The notes under the pieces were generated by a model. It ran no database searches and was not told the DNA's origin. It saw nothing but the letters and a program-made list of their open reading frames with translations. A stretch of DNA of 64,000 nt from Polaribacter sp. SA4-12 (GTDB taxonomy: Bacteria; Bacteroidota; Bacteroidia; Flavobacteriales; Flavobacteriaceae): contig NZ_CP019334.1 of the NCBI RefSeq assembly GCF_002163675.1, positions 1,808,001-1,872,000 of the forward strand, read 5' to 3'. The position numbers and the translations under genes are program-made. Positions within the stretch are counted from its first letter, which is position 1; every line of letters begins with the position of its first letter. This document shows, one piece after another, positions 7,728 through 15,934 of this stretch.

Positions 7728-8813
7728 TTACTTCACTAACATATTTCTAGTTGCAACAGTTCTAAAACCAATATGGTCTGAACCAGAATTAGGTTCCATT
7801 CCCATTCTTGCTGAAATTCTAAAACTAGCACAATAAGACTCATGACATAAAAAAGAACCACCTTTCATTACATATTCTGTTTGATAAGGATTACTTGGTG
7901 TATATGATTTATCTGCTCCTTTAGGATTATTAGAAACAACTGTTGGGTCTATCGTTTGATAATAATTTACATTAAACAAATCTGCTGTTATTTCCCAAAC
8001 ATTACCAGCCATATCATACAAACCAATACTATTTGCAGGATACGATTTTACAGGTGAAATATATTCAAATCTATCTTCTGTTACATTTTCTGTTGGAAAT
8101 TTTCCTTGCCATGTATTTGCATTTGTATTTAAATCTTCATACTTATTTCCCCAAGAATAAATATTATCTTCAAATTTTCCTTGTGCTGCAGATTCCCATT
8201 CTGCCTCAGTTGGTAATCTTCTATTTGACCATTTACAGTAAGCCAAAGCATCTTCTTGAGCAATATGAACAACGGGATAATTATCATTTCCATCAATAGA
8301 ACTACCTGGTCCTTCTGGTTGTTTCCAGTTTGCACCAATCTTCCAAACCCACCATTGTCCATAATTATCCATAGAAACAACACCTTTTGTATGTTTATTA
8401 AAAATTAAACTCCCTGGTTGTAAAACTGAATCTGCAGGTTTTGGAGTTCCTGGAGGTAAATCATTCTTTATAACATTCCAATCTATTTGTCTTTCTGCCA
8501 CTGTGACATATTTTGTTTCATCAACAAATTCCTTAAATTGTTTATTTGTAACCTCATGAGAATCAATGAAAAAACCATCAACAGCTACTTTATGAGCGGG
8601 TTTTTCACGCGCCATTGCAAATCTATCATCGTTTTTTGCACCCATTAAAAAAGTTTTTGAAGCAACCCAGATCATTCCTTCTGGTGTCTCAACATTTTCT
8701 GTATTATTGGTTATTTTTATAATTTTATCTTCTTTTGGTACTTTCTTTTGATTACAGCTAACAATTACAAATGCAGTTAATACAACTGATGTAAATAATG
8801 TCTTAAAATTCAT
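7728..8813 (-). CDS. Formylglycine-generating enzyme (SUMF1 family) lipoprotein
   Basis: This 361-residue protein has a lipoprotein signal with lipobox Cys20 (VIVSC) and a full FGE-sulfatase domain: GMIWVASKTFLMGA at the start, VDGFFIDSHEVTNKQF, RLPTEAEWESAAQG and GLYDMAGNVWEITAD. Near the end, GGSFLCHESYC contains Cys323 and Cys328 in the C-x4-C spacing of the catalytic pair of true formylglycine-generating enzymes, which oxidise a Cys in sulfatases to formylglycine. It is probably an active oxidase anchored in the periplasm or outer membrane. No sulfatase gene is in the window. It should not be confused with GldJ (36762), which has the same fold but lacks the cysteines. Confidence 0.88.
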   Translation of the reverse strand: MNFKTLFTSVVLTAFVIVSCNQKKVPKEDKIIKITNNTENVETPEGMIWVASKTFLMGAKNDDRFAMAREKPAHKVAVDGFFIDSHEVTNKQFKEFVDETKYVTVAERQIDWNVIKNDLPPGTPKPADSVLQPGSLIFNKHTKGVVSMDNYGQWWVWKIGANWKQPEGPGSSIDGNDNYPVVHIAQEDALAYCKWSNRRLPTEAEWESAAQGKFEDNIYSWGNKYEDLNTNANTWQGKFPTENVTEDRFEYISPVKSYPANSIGLYDMAGNVWEITADLFNVNYYQTIDPTVVSNNPKGADKSYTPSNPYQTEYVMKGGSFLCHESYCASFRISARMGMEPNSGSDHIGFRTVATRNMLVK

Positions 8814-8833
8814 ACTTATAATTTAATTTTAAG

Positions 8834-8841
8834 CAAATATA
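8834..8841 (-). promoter_or_regulatory. -7 promoter element of the FGE-like gene
   Basis: TATATTTG on the minus strand fits the Bacteroidota -7 consensus TAnnTTTG exactly and is followed by C. It lies about 21 bp upstream of the start at 8813. I see no clear -33 TTG at the usual distance. Confidence 0.4.
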
Positions 8842-8905
8842 GATATTCTTATTACTTGCTTTTTTAACTCCTTAAACTCATTTATTTTTTTTAACAAAAA
8901 TTTAT

Positions 8906-8947
8906 TGTTTAACAAAATTATAAATTCGTTAAACATCTGTATCTTTA
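8906..8947 (+). promoter_or_regulatory. Inverted repeat (candidate TetR operator) and -7 element
   Basis: TGTTTAAC (8906-8913) and GTTAAACA (8928-8935) are perfect inverted arms 14 bases apart. A -7-like TATCTTTA follows at 8940-8947, just before the TetR gene at 8966. Further AACAAA/TTGTT sequence to the left adds partial symmetry. The position suits autoregulation by the TetR protein, which is inference. Confidence 0.45.
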
Positions 8948-8965
8948 CATAAATTAAAATAAATT

Positions 8966-9622
8966 ATGGCTCGCAAAAAAAATATCACCAAAGACAACCT
9001 AATAAACTGGTATATGGAATTTGTTTTAGAGAACAATCATCAACCAAAATCAGTATTCAGTTTTGCAAAAGAAAATAATTTTGAAGAAGCTGATTTCTAT
9101 AAGTTCTATGGCTCTTTTGAAACTATTGAAGAAGCTATATTTTCAGATTTCTTTCATCACACAATAACAGTTTTGAATAAAAGTGAGGACTATGAAAGTT
9201 ACGATAAAAGAAACAAATTATTAAGTTTTTACTTTACTTTTTTTGAGATACTTACAGCCAATAGAAGCTATGTTGTATATGCTTTAGAAAGTGCTAAAAA
9301 AGATCTTAAAAAGTTAAAATCAATAAAATCCTTAAGAACAGCTTACATAAAATATATTGAAGATTTAAATATTGATAGAATTGAGTTAAAACAAGAAAAT
9401 TTAGAAAAAATTCAAAATACATCAATAAAAGAATCTTCTTGGATTCAATTAATAATTACCATGAAATTCTGGTTAGATGATGTTTCTCCTTCATTTGAAA
9501 AAACAGATATTTTTATAGAGAAATCAATCAATGCTGGTTTTGATTTAATGGATATAAAACCTTTAAAAAGCATCATCGATTTCGGAAAATTCATCCTAAA
9601 AGAAAAAGTAAACTTTAACTAA
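8966..9622 (+). CDS. TetR-family transcriptional regulator
   Basis: The N-terminal 55 residues have the TetR DNA-binding layout: a helix with KDNLINWYMEFV, then SVFSFAKENNFEEADFYKFYGSFETIEEAIF, where ADFYKFYGS corresponds to the usual recognition helix and following turn. The remaining 160 residues are helical and should bind a ligand. The 218-residue length is normal for the family. It heads a run of co-directional genes for ABC1 kinase, flavin reductase, SDR, glutathione peroxidase, TspO and photolyase, and is 9 bp before the ABC1 gene, so it probably controls the cluster. An inverted repeat upstream could be its operator. Confidence 0.82.
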   Translation: MARKKNITKDNLINWYMEFVLENNHQPKSVFSFAKENNFEEADFYKFYGSFETIEEAIFSDFFHHTITVLNKSEDYESYDKRNKLLSFYFTFFEILTANRSYVVYALESAKKDLKKLKSIKSLRTAYIKYIEDLNIDRIELKQENLEKIQNTSIKESSWIQLIITMKFWLDDVSPSFEKTDIFIEKSINAGFDLMDIKPLKSIIDFGKFILKEKVNFN

Positions 9623-9631
9623 AACAGCTGT

Positions 9632-10936
9632 ATGAAAACAATTGATTCTATACCAACTTCAAAAATGCAACGTGCTTCTAAGTTAGTTACAACTGGTGCT
9701 AAAATTGGAGTGAATTATCTTAAATATTATGGTGATAAAATTACTAAAACAGAAGATGAAGCTAAAGCACGTTTGAATGAAAATAATGCAGAAGATATAT
9801 ATGATGGTTTAAAAACACTAAAAGGTTCTGCCTTAAAAGTGGCGCAAATGTTGAGTATGGAAAAAAGCATTCTACCTCAAGCCTATGTAGAGAAGTTTTC
9901 ACTTTCGCAATTTTCTGTACCTCCACTTTCTCCTGCTTTAGTTACCAAAACTTTTAATAAATATTTTGGAAAAAATCCAAATGAAATTTATGATAAATTT
10001 GATGCTGTTTCAGTAAATGCGGCAAGTATTGGTCAAGTTCATAAAGCTGAAAAAGACGGAAAAGAATTGGCTGTAAAAATTCAATATCCTGGTGTTGCTA
10101 AAAGTATCTCGTCAGATTTAGCTTTGGTAAAACCAATTGCAATTAAAATGTTTAACATTAAAGGAAAAGATTCTGATAAATATTTTAAAGAAGTAGAAAA
10201 CAAGTTGGTTGAAGAAACGAACTATATCTTAGAAGTTGAACAAAGTAAAGAAATTGTAGCAGCTTGTAAACACATACCTAATCTTAATTTTCCAGAATAT
10301 TATTCAGATTTATCTACAGATAGAATTATTACGATGGATTGGATGCATGGTCTACATTTATCTGAATTTACTACAAACAATGAAGAAGTTTCTAATAAAT
10401 TAGGACAAGCATTGTGGGATTTTTATATGTTTCAGATGCATAAATTAAAAAAAGTACATGCAGATCCTCACCCTGGGAATTTTCTTGTATCAAAAGAAAA
10501 CGAACTAATTGTAATCGATTTTGGCTGTATGAAAACGATTCCTATGGAATTTTACACTCCTTATTTCGAATTAGCGAAACCAGAAAACATTTCTGACCCA
10601 GTTCTTTTTGAACAAAAATTATACGAATTAGAAATCCTTAGAGAAGATGATTCTAAAGAAGAATTAGACTTTTTCAGAGCAATGTTTCATGAAATGTTAA
10701 GTTTGTTTACACAACCATTACATCAACAATTTTTTGATTTTTCTGATGAAAATTTCTTTGGTAAAATTTCAGATTTAGGACAGAAATATGCAAAAAGTAC
10801 AGAACTTAAAAATATGAATGGAAATAGAGGTTCTAAACACTTTATTTATATAAACAGAACGTTTTTTGGTTTGTATAACTTAATGCACGATTTAAAGGCA
10901 AAAAATGTAAAAATCAATAATTTTAAATCTTTTTAG
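9632..10936 (+). CDS. ABC1/UbiB-family atypical kinase
   Basis: This 434-residue protein belongs to the ABC1 (AarF/UbiB) atypical kinase family. Visible motifs are the Ala-rich nucleotide loop and signature VNAASIGQVHKA (about 128-139), the Lys strand LAVKIQYPG, the catalytic loop HADPHPGNF (about 276) and the metal-binding DFG in IVIDFGCMK. The family's KxGQ motif appears as KVAQ in GSALKVAQMLS, with Ala for the usual Gly. Homologues support isoprenoid-quinone or lipid metabolism and stress tolerance. The photo-oxidative context rather than a quinone pathway suggests a membrane-protection role here, which is inference. Its TAG stop overlaps the GTG start of the next gene by one base. Confidence 0.88.
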   Translation: MKTIDSIPTSKMQRASKLVTTGAKIGVNYLKYYGDKITKTEDEAKARLNENNAEDIYDGLKTLKGSALKVAQMLSMEKSILPQAYVEKFSLSQFSVPPLSPALVTKTFNKYFGKNPNEIYDKFDAVSVNAASIGQVHKAEKDGKELAVKIQYPGVAKSISSDLALVKPIAIKMFNIKGKDSDKYFKEVENKLVEETNYILEVEQSKEIVAACKHIPNLNFPEYYSDLSTDRIITMDWMHGLHLSEFTTNNEEVSNKLGQALWDFYMFQMHKLKKVHADPHPGNFLVSKENELIVIDFGCMKTIPMEFYTPYFELAKPENISDPVLFEQKLYELEILREDDSKEELDFFRAMFHEMLSLFTQPLHQQFFDFSDENFFGKISDLGQKYAKSTELKNMNGNRGSKHFIYINRTFFGLYNLMHDLKAKNVKINNFKSF

Positions 10937-11568
10937 TGGCTTTTTTCAACAATAAAAACATAGAAAACTTAGAACATCTTTATAAGATAAACCTTATAAA
11001 TAGTTGCTCGGGCTTTAAATCGGCAAACTTAATAGCTTCAATATCAAGTGATGGAGTGTCTAATGTTGCCATATTTAGTTCTGTTACTCATTTAGGTTCT
11101 AATCCGCCAACTTTAGGCTTTATTTTAAGACCTACAACAATACCAAGAGATTCTTACAAAAACATAAAAGAAAATGGTATTTTTACAATTAATCATATTT
11201 ATGAAGATATTATAGAGGATGCACATCATACATCAGCAAAATACACAGAAGAAATTTCTGAGTTTGATGTTACCAACCTAGAAGAAGAATTTAAAGGGAG
11301 TTTTAAAGCTCCTTTTGTCAAAAATTCTCCAGTACAAATGAGTATGAAATTTGTTGAAGAAATATATGTTGCCTCAAATGATGTACTTTTAATTGTAGCT
11401 CAGATTCAAGAATTATATGTAAAAGATGAGTTGCTTGAAAACGATGGATTGATAAATTTATCAAAAGGAAATATTGCAACTATTAATGGATTAGACACCT
11501 ATGCAATTCCTAAGTTTAAAAAACAATTGTCTTATCAAAGACCTAAAAAGGGAGAACAAAGTGTTTAA
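10936..11568 (+). CDS. Flavin reductase-like (FMN-binding split barrel) protein
   Basis: This 210-residue protein looks like a flavin reductase-domain FMN-binding split-barrel protein: SANLIASISSDGVSNVAIFSSVTHLGSNPPTLGFILRP is the typical N-terminal FMN-binding section, followed by NIKENGIFTINHI. It begins with GTG, overlapping the ABC1 stop (TAGTG), so coupling is likely. The family reduces FMN or carries it for partner oxygenases; the substrate here is unknown. Its place in a light-stress cluster suggests flavin chemistry linked to oxidative damage. Confidence 0.83.
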   Translation: MAFFNNKNIENLEHLYKINLINSCSGFKSANLIASISSDGVSNVAIFSSVTHLGSNPPTLGFILRPTTIPRDSYKNIKENGIFTINHIYEDIIEDAHHTSAKYTEEISEFDVTNLEEEFKGSFKAPFVKNSPVQMSMKFVEEIYVASNDVLLIVAQIQELYVKDELLENDGLINLSKGNIATINGLDTYAIPKFKKQLSYQRPKKGEQSV

Positions 11569-11644
11569 AAATTATCCCAATAGTTAATACTTATAACCAA
11601 ACGTTGTATATAGTTTATAACGTGATAATTTAAATCTATTAAAA

Positions 11645-11917
11645 ATGAACATAGATGGTATAGCAATTGATAGAATAATAGAAATGGCTTGGGAGGATAG
11701 AACAACTTTTGAAGCGATTCTTTTTCAGTTTGGTTTAAAAGAACAAGATGTAATTCATTTAATGCGAAGAGAAATGAAGCCTAAAAGCTTCAAAATTTGG
11801 AGAGAAAGAGTACAAGGAAGAAAAACTAAACATGAAAAATTAAGAGTCTTTGCCAAAGGTAGATTTAAATGTTCTAGACAAAAAGCAATATCAGGTAACG
11901 CTATTTCTAAAAGATAA
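11645..11917 (+). CDS. DUF2805 / TIGR03643 family small protein
   Basis: This 90-residue protein matches the pattern of the TIGR03643 (DUF2805) family: IDRIIEMAWEDRTTFEAILFQFGLKEQDVIHLMRREMKPKSFKIWRERVQGR, followed by a basic tail. The helical, Arg/Lys-rich sequence resembles a helix-turn-helix, so nucleic-acid binding is possible, but function is unknown. In my memory such proteins occur in marine bacteria beside photolyase genes, which fits the photolyase 3 kb downstream. Confidence 0.8.
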   Translation: MNIDGIAIDRIIEMAWEDRTTFEAILFQFGLKEQDVIHLMRREMKPKSFKIWRERVQGRKTKHEKLRVFAKGRFKCSRQKAISGNAISKR

Positions 11918-11955
11918 AAAGAATAGAATTACAAAACAATGTAAAATAGTAAATA

Positions 11956-12180
11956 ATGACATTAATAGAAAAAGCATTAGAATTTGAAACAAGAAAAATG
12001 AGGTTTCCAACTACTAGCGATCGTGTGCTAGCAGCTAGAGAAGCAAAATCTTTAATTTTAAGTTTGAATGAAGTTTATAAAGAAAACAAAGATTCTGAAA
12101 TCATGGACATCATGAAACGATTAACTCTTATTAAGCAAAAAATTGAAAGACGTTTAAAAGGAAAACCTTTAACATCATAA
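11956..12180 (+). CDS. Small conserved helical protein, tandem copy 1
   Basis: This 74-residue protein is a paralogue of the next gene: both share the pattern ExxxEFExRKxxFxTTSDRxxAxREx(K)xLILxLNEVYK, then MxxMKRLTxxKQKIExRLKGxP. It is soluble, helical and basic at the C-terminus, with no signal peptide. No family name is known to me. It lies 38 bp after the DUF2805 gene, inside the probable photo-oxidative stress operon. Confidence 0.75.
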   Translation: MTLIEKALEFETRKMRFPTTSDRVLAAREAKSLILSLNEVYKENKDSEIMDIMKRLTLIKQKIERRLKGKPLTS

Positions 12181-12260
12181 TAAATTAAGTTTTTTCTTGC
12201 TTTTTTAACTTTTTTATATTTATATTCGAAAATTATAGAATAAAATAGAGAAAAAACAGA

Positions 12261-12476
12261 ATGAATTTATTAGAAAGAGCTGAAGAATTTGAACACAGAA
12301 AATTCTCATTCAAAACAACAAGTGATAGAATTGTAGCATCTAGAGAGGTAAAAGCCTTAATACTAGAACTAAACGAAGTATATAAAGTAGAAAAAGATCT
12401 TGAAATAATGGATCAAATGAAGCGCTTAACTGCAGTTAAACAAAAAATTGAGAAGCGCTTGAAAGGAAGACCTTAA
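12261..12476 (+). CDS. Small conserved helical protein, tandem copy 2
   Basis: This 71-residue protein is a clear paralogue of the gene at 11956, with roughly two thirds of residues identical by eye (for example FKTTSDRIVASREVKALIL against FPTTSDRVLAAREAKSLIL). The 80-bp spacer before it is AT-rich. The SDR gene follows after 6 bp. Function is unknown. Confidence 0.75.
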   Translation: MNLLERAEEFEHRKFSFKTTSDRIVASREVKALILELNEVYKVEKDLEIMDQMKRLTAVKQKIEKRLKGRP

Positions 12477-12482
12477 AAGCAT

Positions 12483-13166
12483 ATGAATAAAATTTTAGTT
12501 ATTGGTGGAAGTAAAGGAATTGGAAATGCAATTATTAAATCTTTAATTGATGAAAACTCAATTATTAATATAAGCAGAACAAAACCTATACTTTCCCATA
12601 CTAATCTTACTCACTTTACATGTGATATTCTTAATGATGACTTACCTAACCTTGAAGAAATAGATACTTTAATCTATTGCCCGGGAAGCATCAATTTAAA
12701 ACCAATTTCTCGTCTTAAACTAGATGATTTCAGAGAAGACTTTGAAATAAATGTTATTGGTGCTGTAAAAGCAATTCAACATTATTTACCTTCTTTAAAA
12801 AAAGGAAATAAACCTTCAATCTTATTATTTAGTACTGTAGCTGCAAAACTAGGAATGCCTTTTCACGCCAGTATAGCCGCAGCAAAATCTGCTGTAGAAG
12901 GTTTAACAAAATCCTTAGGTGCAGAATTAGCACCATCAATTCGTGTAAATGCAATTGCGCCAACTGTTACCAATACAGATTTGGCTTCTAAATTATTGCG
13001 TAATGAACGAATGATAGAAAACATTACAGAACGTCATCCTCTAAAAAAATATTTAGATCCAAAAGAAGTCGCTGATTTAGCTACTTTTTTAATCTCTGAA
13101 AAAGCAAGTTCTATTTCAGGTCAAATTTTCGAATTAGACTGTGGAATCGTAAGTTTTAAAATATAA
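12483..13166 (+). CDS. Short-chain dehydrogenase/reductase
   Basis: This 227-residue SDR oxidoreductase has the NAD(P)-binding glycine motif GGSKGIG (residues 8-14), a Ser in LLFSTVAA (about 118), and an SDR Lys in SIAAAKSAVEGL. The active-site Tyr of the usual YxxxK is replaced: the window reads SIAAAKS, with Ala or Ser where Tyr is expected, so catalysis may differ. ISRTKP near residue 32 suggests preference for NADPH. Members with this altered motif occur beside photolyases in marine flavobacteria, as far as I recall. The substrate is unknown. Confidence 0.85.
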   Translation: MNKILVIGGSKGIGNAIIKSLIDENSIINISRTKPILSHTNLTHFTCDILNDDLPNLEEIDTLIYCPGSINLKPISRLKLDDFREDFEINVIGAVKAIQHYLPSLKKGNKPSILLFSTVAAKLGMPFHASIAAAKSAVEGLTKSLGAELAPSIRVNAIAPTVTNTDLASKLLRNERMIENITERHPLKKYLDPKEVADLATFLISEKASSISGQIFELDCGIVSFKI

Positions 13167-13181
13167 ATAAACCATAACATA

Positions 13182-13655
13182 ATGAGTATTTACGATGTAG
13201 AGATTAAAAGTCTCCAGAACAATCCTATTCAATTATCAGATTTTAAAGGAAAACATATCCTTTTTGTAAATGTAGCTTCTAAGTGTGGTTTTACTCCTCA
13301 ATACAAAGATTTAGAAGAATTACAAAAAATGCATCAAGATAATTTGGTTGTTATCGGTGTTCCTTGTAATCAATTTGGAAAACAAGAACCGGGTAACAAT
13401 GAAGAGATTCAAGAGTTTTGTGAATTAAATTATGGAGTTTCATTTTTAATTACAGAAAAAGTAGCTGTAAAAGGTGAAAATCAACATCCTTTATACACTT
13501 GGCTAACTTCAAGAAAATTAAATAACAAAAAGAGTTCTACCGTAAGATGGAACTTTCAAAAATATTTAGTTTCTCCCGAAGGAAAATTAATTGATTACTA
13601 TTTTTCAATTACAAAACCTTTGAGCTCAAAAATCACAAAACACCTAAAATCATAA
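13182..13655 (+). CDS. Glutathione peroxidase family protein (Cys type)
   Basis: This 157-residue thioredoxin-fold peroxidase has the catalytic Cys in NVASKCGFTPQY (about residue 35), the Gln motif in PCNQFGKQEPG, and RWNFQKYLV, giving the usual Cys-Gln-Trp set. The Cys form usually takes electrons from thioredoxin rather than glutathione. It removes organic hydroperoxides, fitting the neighbouring genes for photo-oxidative stress. It begins 15 bp after the SDR gene. Confidence 0.92.
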   Translation: MSIYDVEIKSLQNNPIQLSDFKGKHILFVNVASKCGFTPQYKDLEELQKMHQDNLVVIGVPCNQFGKQEPGNNEEIQEFCELNYGVSFLITEKVAVKGENQHPLYTWLTSRKLNNKKSSTVRWNFQKYLVSPEGKLIDYYFSITKPLSSKITKHLKS

Positions 13656-13696
13656 AATCATAAAAATTAAGTTTTTACAAACAAAATAATAAACCT

Positions 13697-14158
13697 ATGA
13701 AACAATTAAAACTTACTTTATTATTTTTAATCATCAATTTCGGTGGGTTAGCTATTGGAAGTTGGTTAATGAATAATGGACCATTAACAGAATGGTATAC
13801 AAGTTTAAACCAAGCTCCTTGGACACCACCAGGCATTGTTTTTGGAATTGCTTGGACTTTAATTATGATTTGTTTTTCAATTTATTTAGGACACCTTTTT
13901 ATAAAAGATTACAGTTCTAAATTAATTATTATCCTTTTAATTCAGTTTATTCTAAACGTAAGTTGGAACTACATTTTCTTCAACCAACATTTAGTATTAT
14001 TTGGGTTAGTTATACTACTATTACTTACTTCGCTCCTATTTTATTACTTCTTTAAATTAAGCAACAAAGTTGGTAATTATAAATTTTTATTAGTGCCCTA
14101 TATCATTTGGCTCTGCATTGCAACCTCTTTAAATCTTTACATTCTAATTCATAATTAA
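13697..14158 (+). CDS. tspO: TspO/MBR family tryptophan-rich membrane protein
   Basis: This 153-residue membrane protein has five hydrophobic helices and the TspO signature QAPWTPPGIVFGIAWTLIM (about residues 33-51) plus NVSWNYIFF. TspO proteins bind porphyrins and can break them down in light, protecting against photosensitisation. Neighbours for peroxide detoxification and DNA photorepair support that role. It overlaps nothing and is followed after one base by the SRPBCC gene. Confidence 0.93.
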   Translation: MKQLKLTLLFLIINFGGLAIGSWLMNNGPLTEWYTSLNQAPWTPPGIVFGIAWTLIMICFSIYLGHLFIKDYSSKLIIILLIQFILNVSWNYIFFNQHLVLFGLVILLLLTSLLFYYFFKLSNKVGNYKFLLVPYIIWLCIATSLNLYILIHN

Positions 14159-14159
14159 G

Positions 14160-14624
14160 ATGAAAATTTACACATTTCATAGAAAACAGCAATTACCAAT
14201 TTCTGTTGAAAAAGCTTGGGAGTTTTTATCAAACCCAAAAAACTTAAAGACAATTACTCCAGAATATATGAGTTTCGATATACTTTCTGGAGCAGAAAAA
14301 CCAATGTTTGCTGGTCAAATAATTCAATATATTGTTACCCCAATTCTTGGGATAAAAACAAAATGGGTAACAGAAATTACACACGTAAAAGAGAATGAAT
14401 ATTTTGTAGATGAGCAGCGTTTTGGTCCTTATGCATTATGGCATCACAAACATTTTATCAAAGAAATTGAAGGTGGCGTAGAAATGGAAGACATTATCGA
14501 TTACAAAGTTCCGATGGGAATTTTAGGCCAAATGGTACATCCAATTTTAGTAAAACCTAAGCTTGAAGAAATTTTTGCACACAGACAAAAGAAATTAATT
14601 GAACTATTTGGCGAATTAAAATAA
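14160..14624 (+). CDS. SRPBCC (START-like) ligand-binding protein
   Basis: This 154-residue protein shows a helix-grip SRPBCC fold: QQLPISVEKAWEFLSNPKNLKTITP at the N-terminus, a run of beta strands with GPYALWHHKHFIKEIEGGVEM, and a long C-terminal helix ending RQKKLIELF. Such proteins bind hydrophobic ligands or act as cyclases. It is squeezed between tspO and the photolyase, with the stop and next start overlapping by one base (TAATG), so it is clearly in the operon. The ligand is unknown. Confidence 0.85.
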   Translation: MKIYTFHRKQQLPISVEKAWEFLSNPKNLKTITPEYMSFDILSGAEKPMFAGQIIQYIVTPILGIKTKWVTEITHVKENEYFVDEQRFGPYALWHHKHFIKEIEGGVEMEDIIDYKVPMGILGQMVHPILVKPKLEEIFAHRQKKLIELFGELK

Positions 14625-15931
14625 TGACTGATAAAATTAACATTTTTTGGTTTAGAAGAGATTTACGTTTAGATGATAATTGTGGCTTATTTCACGCATT
14701 AAAATCAGGCGAAAAAGTGCTGCCTATTTTTATTTTTGATAAAGATATCTTAAGTAAACTTCCTAAAGACGATGCACGTGTTTCTTTTATTTATCAAGAA
14801 ATTAAAAAAATAAACCATCAATTAAAAGAAAAAGGAAGCGCTATTGACATCTATTATGGAAAACCAATTGACATTTTTAAATCTTTATCAGAAAAATATA
14901 CAATTGATACTGTATTTACGAATCATGATTACGAACCTTCTGCAATCAAAAGAGATTTAGAAATCAAAAATATTTTAGCATCAAAAAACATTCATTTTAA
15001 AACCTATAAAGATCAAGTAATATTTGAACGAAATGAAATTGTTAAAAAGGACGGAACTCCATACAAAGTATATACACCCTATTCTAAAAAATGGTTAGAA
15101 GCTTTTCATTTTAAAGGAATTCAATTTTATACGTCAGAAGATTGTCTAGAACATTTTATCAAAAAAGAAACACATCAATTTTTAACATTAGAAGATATTG
15201 GTTTCACAAAATCTTCAATAAAAGTTAAGTCTTATAAAGTTTCAACTCAAATTATTGATACTTATGAAGAAACTAGAAATTTCCCAGCAAAAGATAGTAC
15301 GTCAAAATTAGGCACACATTTACGTTTCGGAACTGTAAGTGTAAGAAAAATGGTTGAAAAAGCATCTAAAAGCAATAATATTACATTCTTAAAAGAATTA
15401 ATTTGGCGAGAGTTTTTTATGCAAGTTTTATGGCATTTTCAACATACAGTTAAAGATAGTTTTAAACCAAAATACGATAGAATTCTTTGGAGAAATAACG
15501 AAAATGAATTTGATGCTTGGTGTAAAGGAGAAACTGGTTATCCTTTGGTAGATGCTGGTATGAGAGAATTAAACCAAACTGGTTTTATGCACAATAGAGT
15601 TAGAATGTTGGTTGGTAGTTTTCTTTGCAAACATTTATTAATCGATTGGAGATGGGGAGAAGCTTATTTTGCAGAAAAATTACACGATTACGAACAATCT
15701 AGCAATATTGGAAACTGGCAATGGGTTGCAGGTACTGGCGTTGATGCTGCTCCATATTTTAGAATCTTTAACCCAACAACTCAAATTCAAAAATTTGACA
15801 AAGGTTTAGATTATATAAAAAAATGGGTGCCAGATTTTCAAGAACTCACATATCCTACTCCAATTGTTGAACATAAATTTGCTAGGGAACGTTGTTTAGA
15901 AACGTATAAAAAAGCTTTAAGGGATTTCTAA
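14624..15931 (+). CDS. phrB: Cryptochrome/deoxyribodipyrimidine photolyase
   Basis: This 435-residue protein should repair UV-induced pyrimidine dimers using light. It has the N-terminal antenna domain (FWFRRDLRLDDNCGL) and the C-terminal FAD domain with GTHLRFGTVS, LIWREFFMQ, and the conserved block around GYPLVDAGMRELNQTG, HNRVRM and WRWGEAYF. The length matches class I CPD photolyases. It ends the light-stress gene run. Distinguishing a photolyase from a signalling cryptochrome is not certain from motifs alone. Confidence 0.93.
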   Translation: MTDKINIFWFRRDLRLDDNCGLFHALKSGEKVLPIFIFDKDILSKLPKDDARVSFIYQEIKKINHQLKEKGSAIDIYYGKPIDIFKSLSEKYTIDTVFTNHDYEPSAIKRDLEIKNILASKNIHFKTYKDQVIFERNEIVKKDGTPYKVYTPYSKKWLEAFHFKGIQFYTSEDCLEHFIKKETHQFLTLEDIGFTKSSIKVKSYKVSTQIIDTYEETRNFPAKDSTSKLGTHLRFGTVSVRKMVEKASKSNNITFLKELIWREFFMQVLWHFQHTVKDSFKPKYDRILWRNNENEFDAWCKGETGYPLVDAGMRELNQTGFMHNRVRMLVGSFLCKHLLIDWRWGEAYFAEKLHDYEQSSNIGNWQWVAGTGVDAAPYFRIFNPTTQIQKFDKGLDYIKKWVPDFQELTYPTPIVEHKFARERCLETYKKALRDF

Positions 15932-15934
15932 TTT

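Noticed and set aside
8033..8383. Open frames inside the FGE-like gene on both strands
   Set aside because: They are shadows of the FGE frame, which has clear family motifs throughout.
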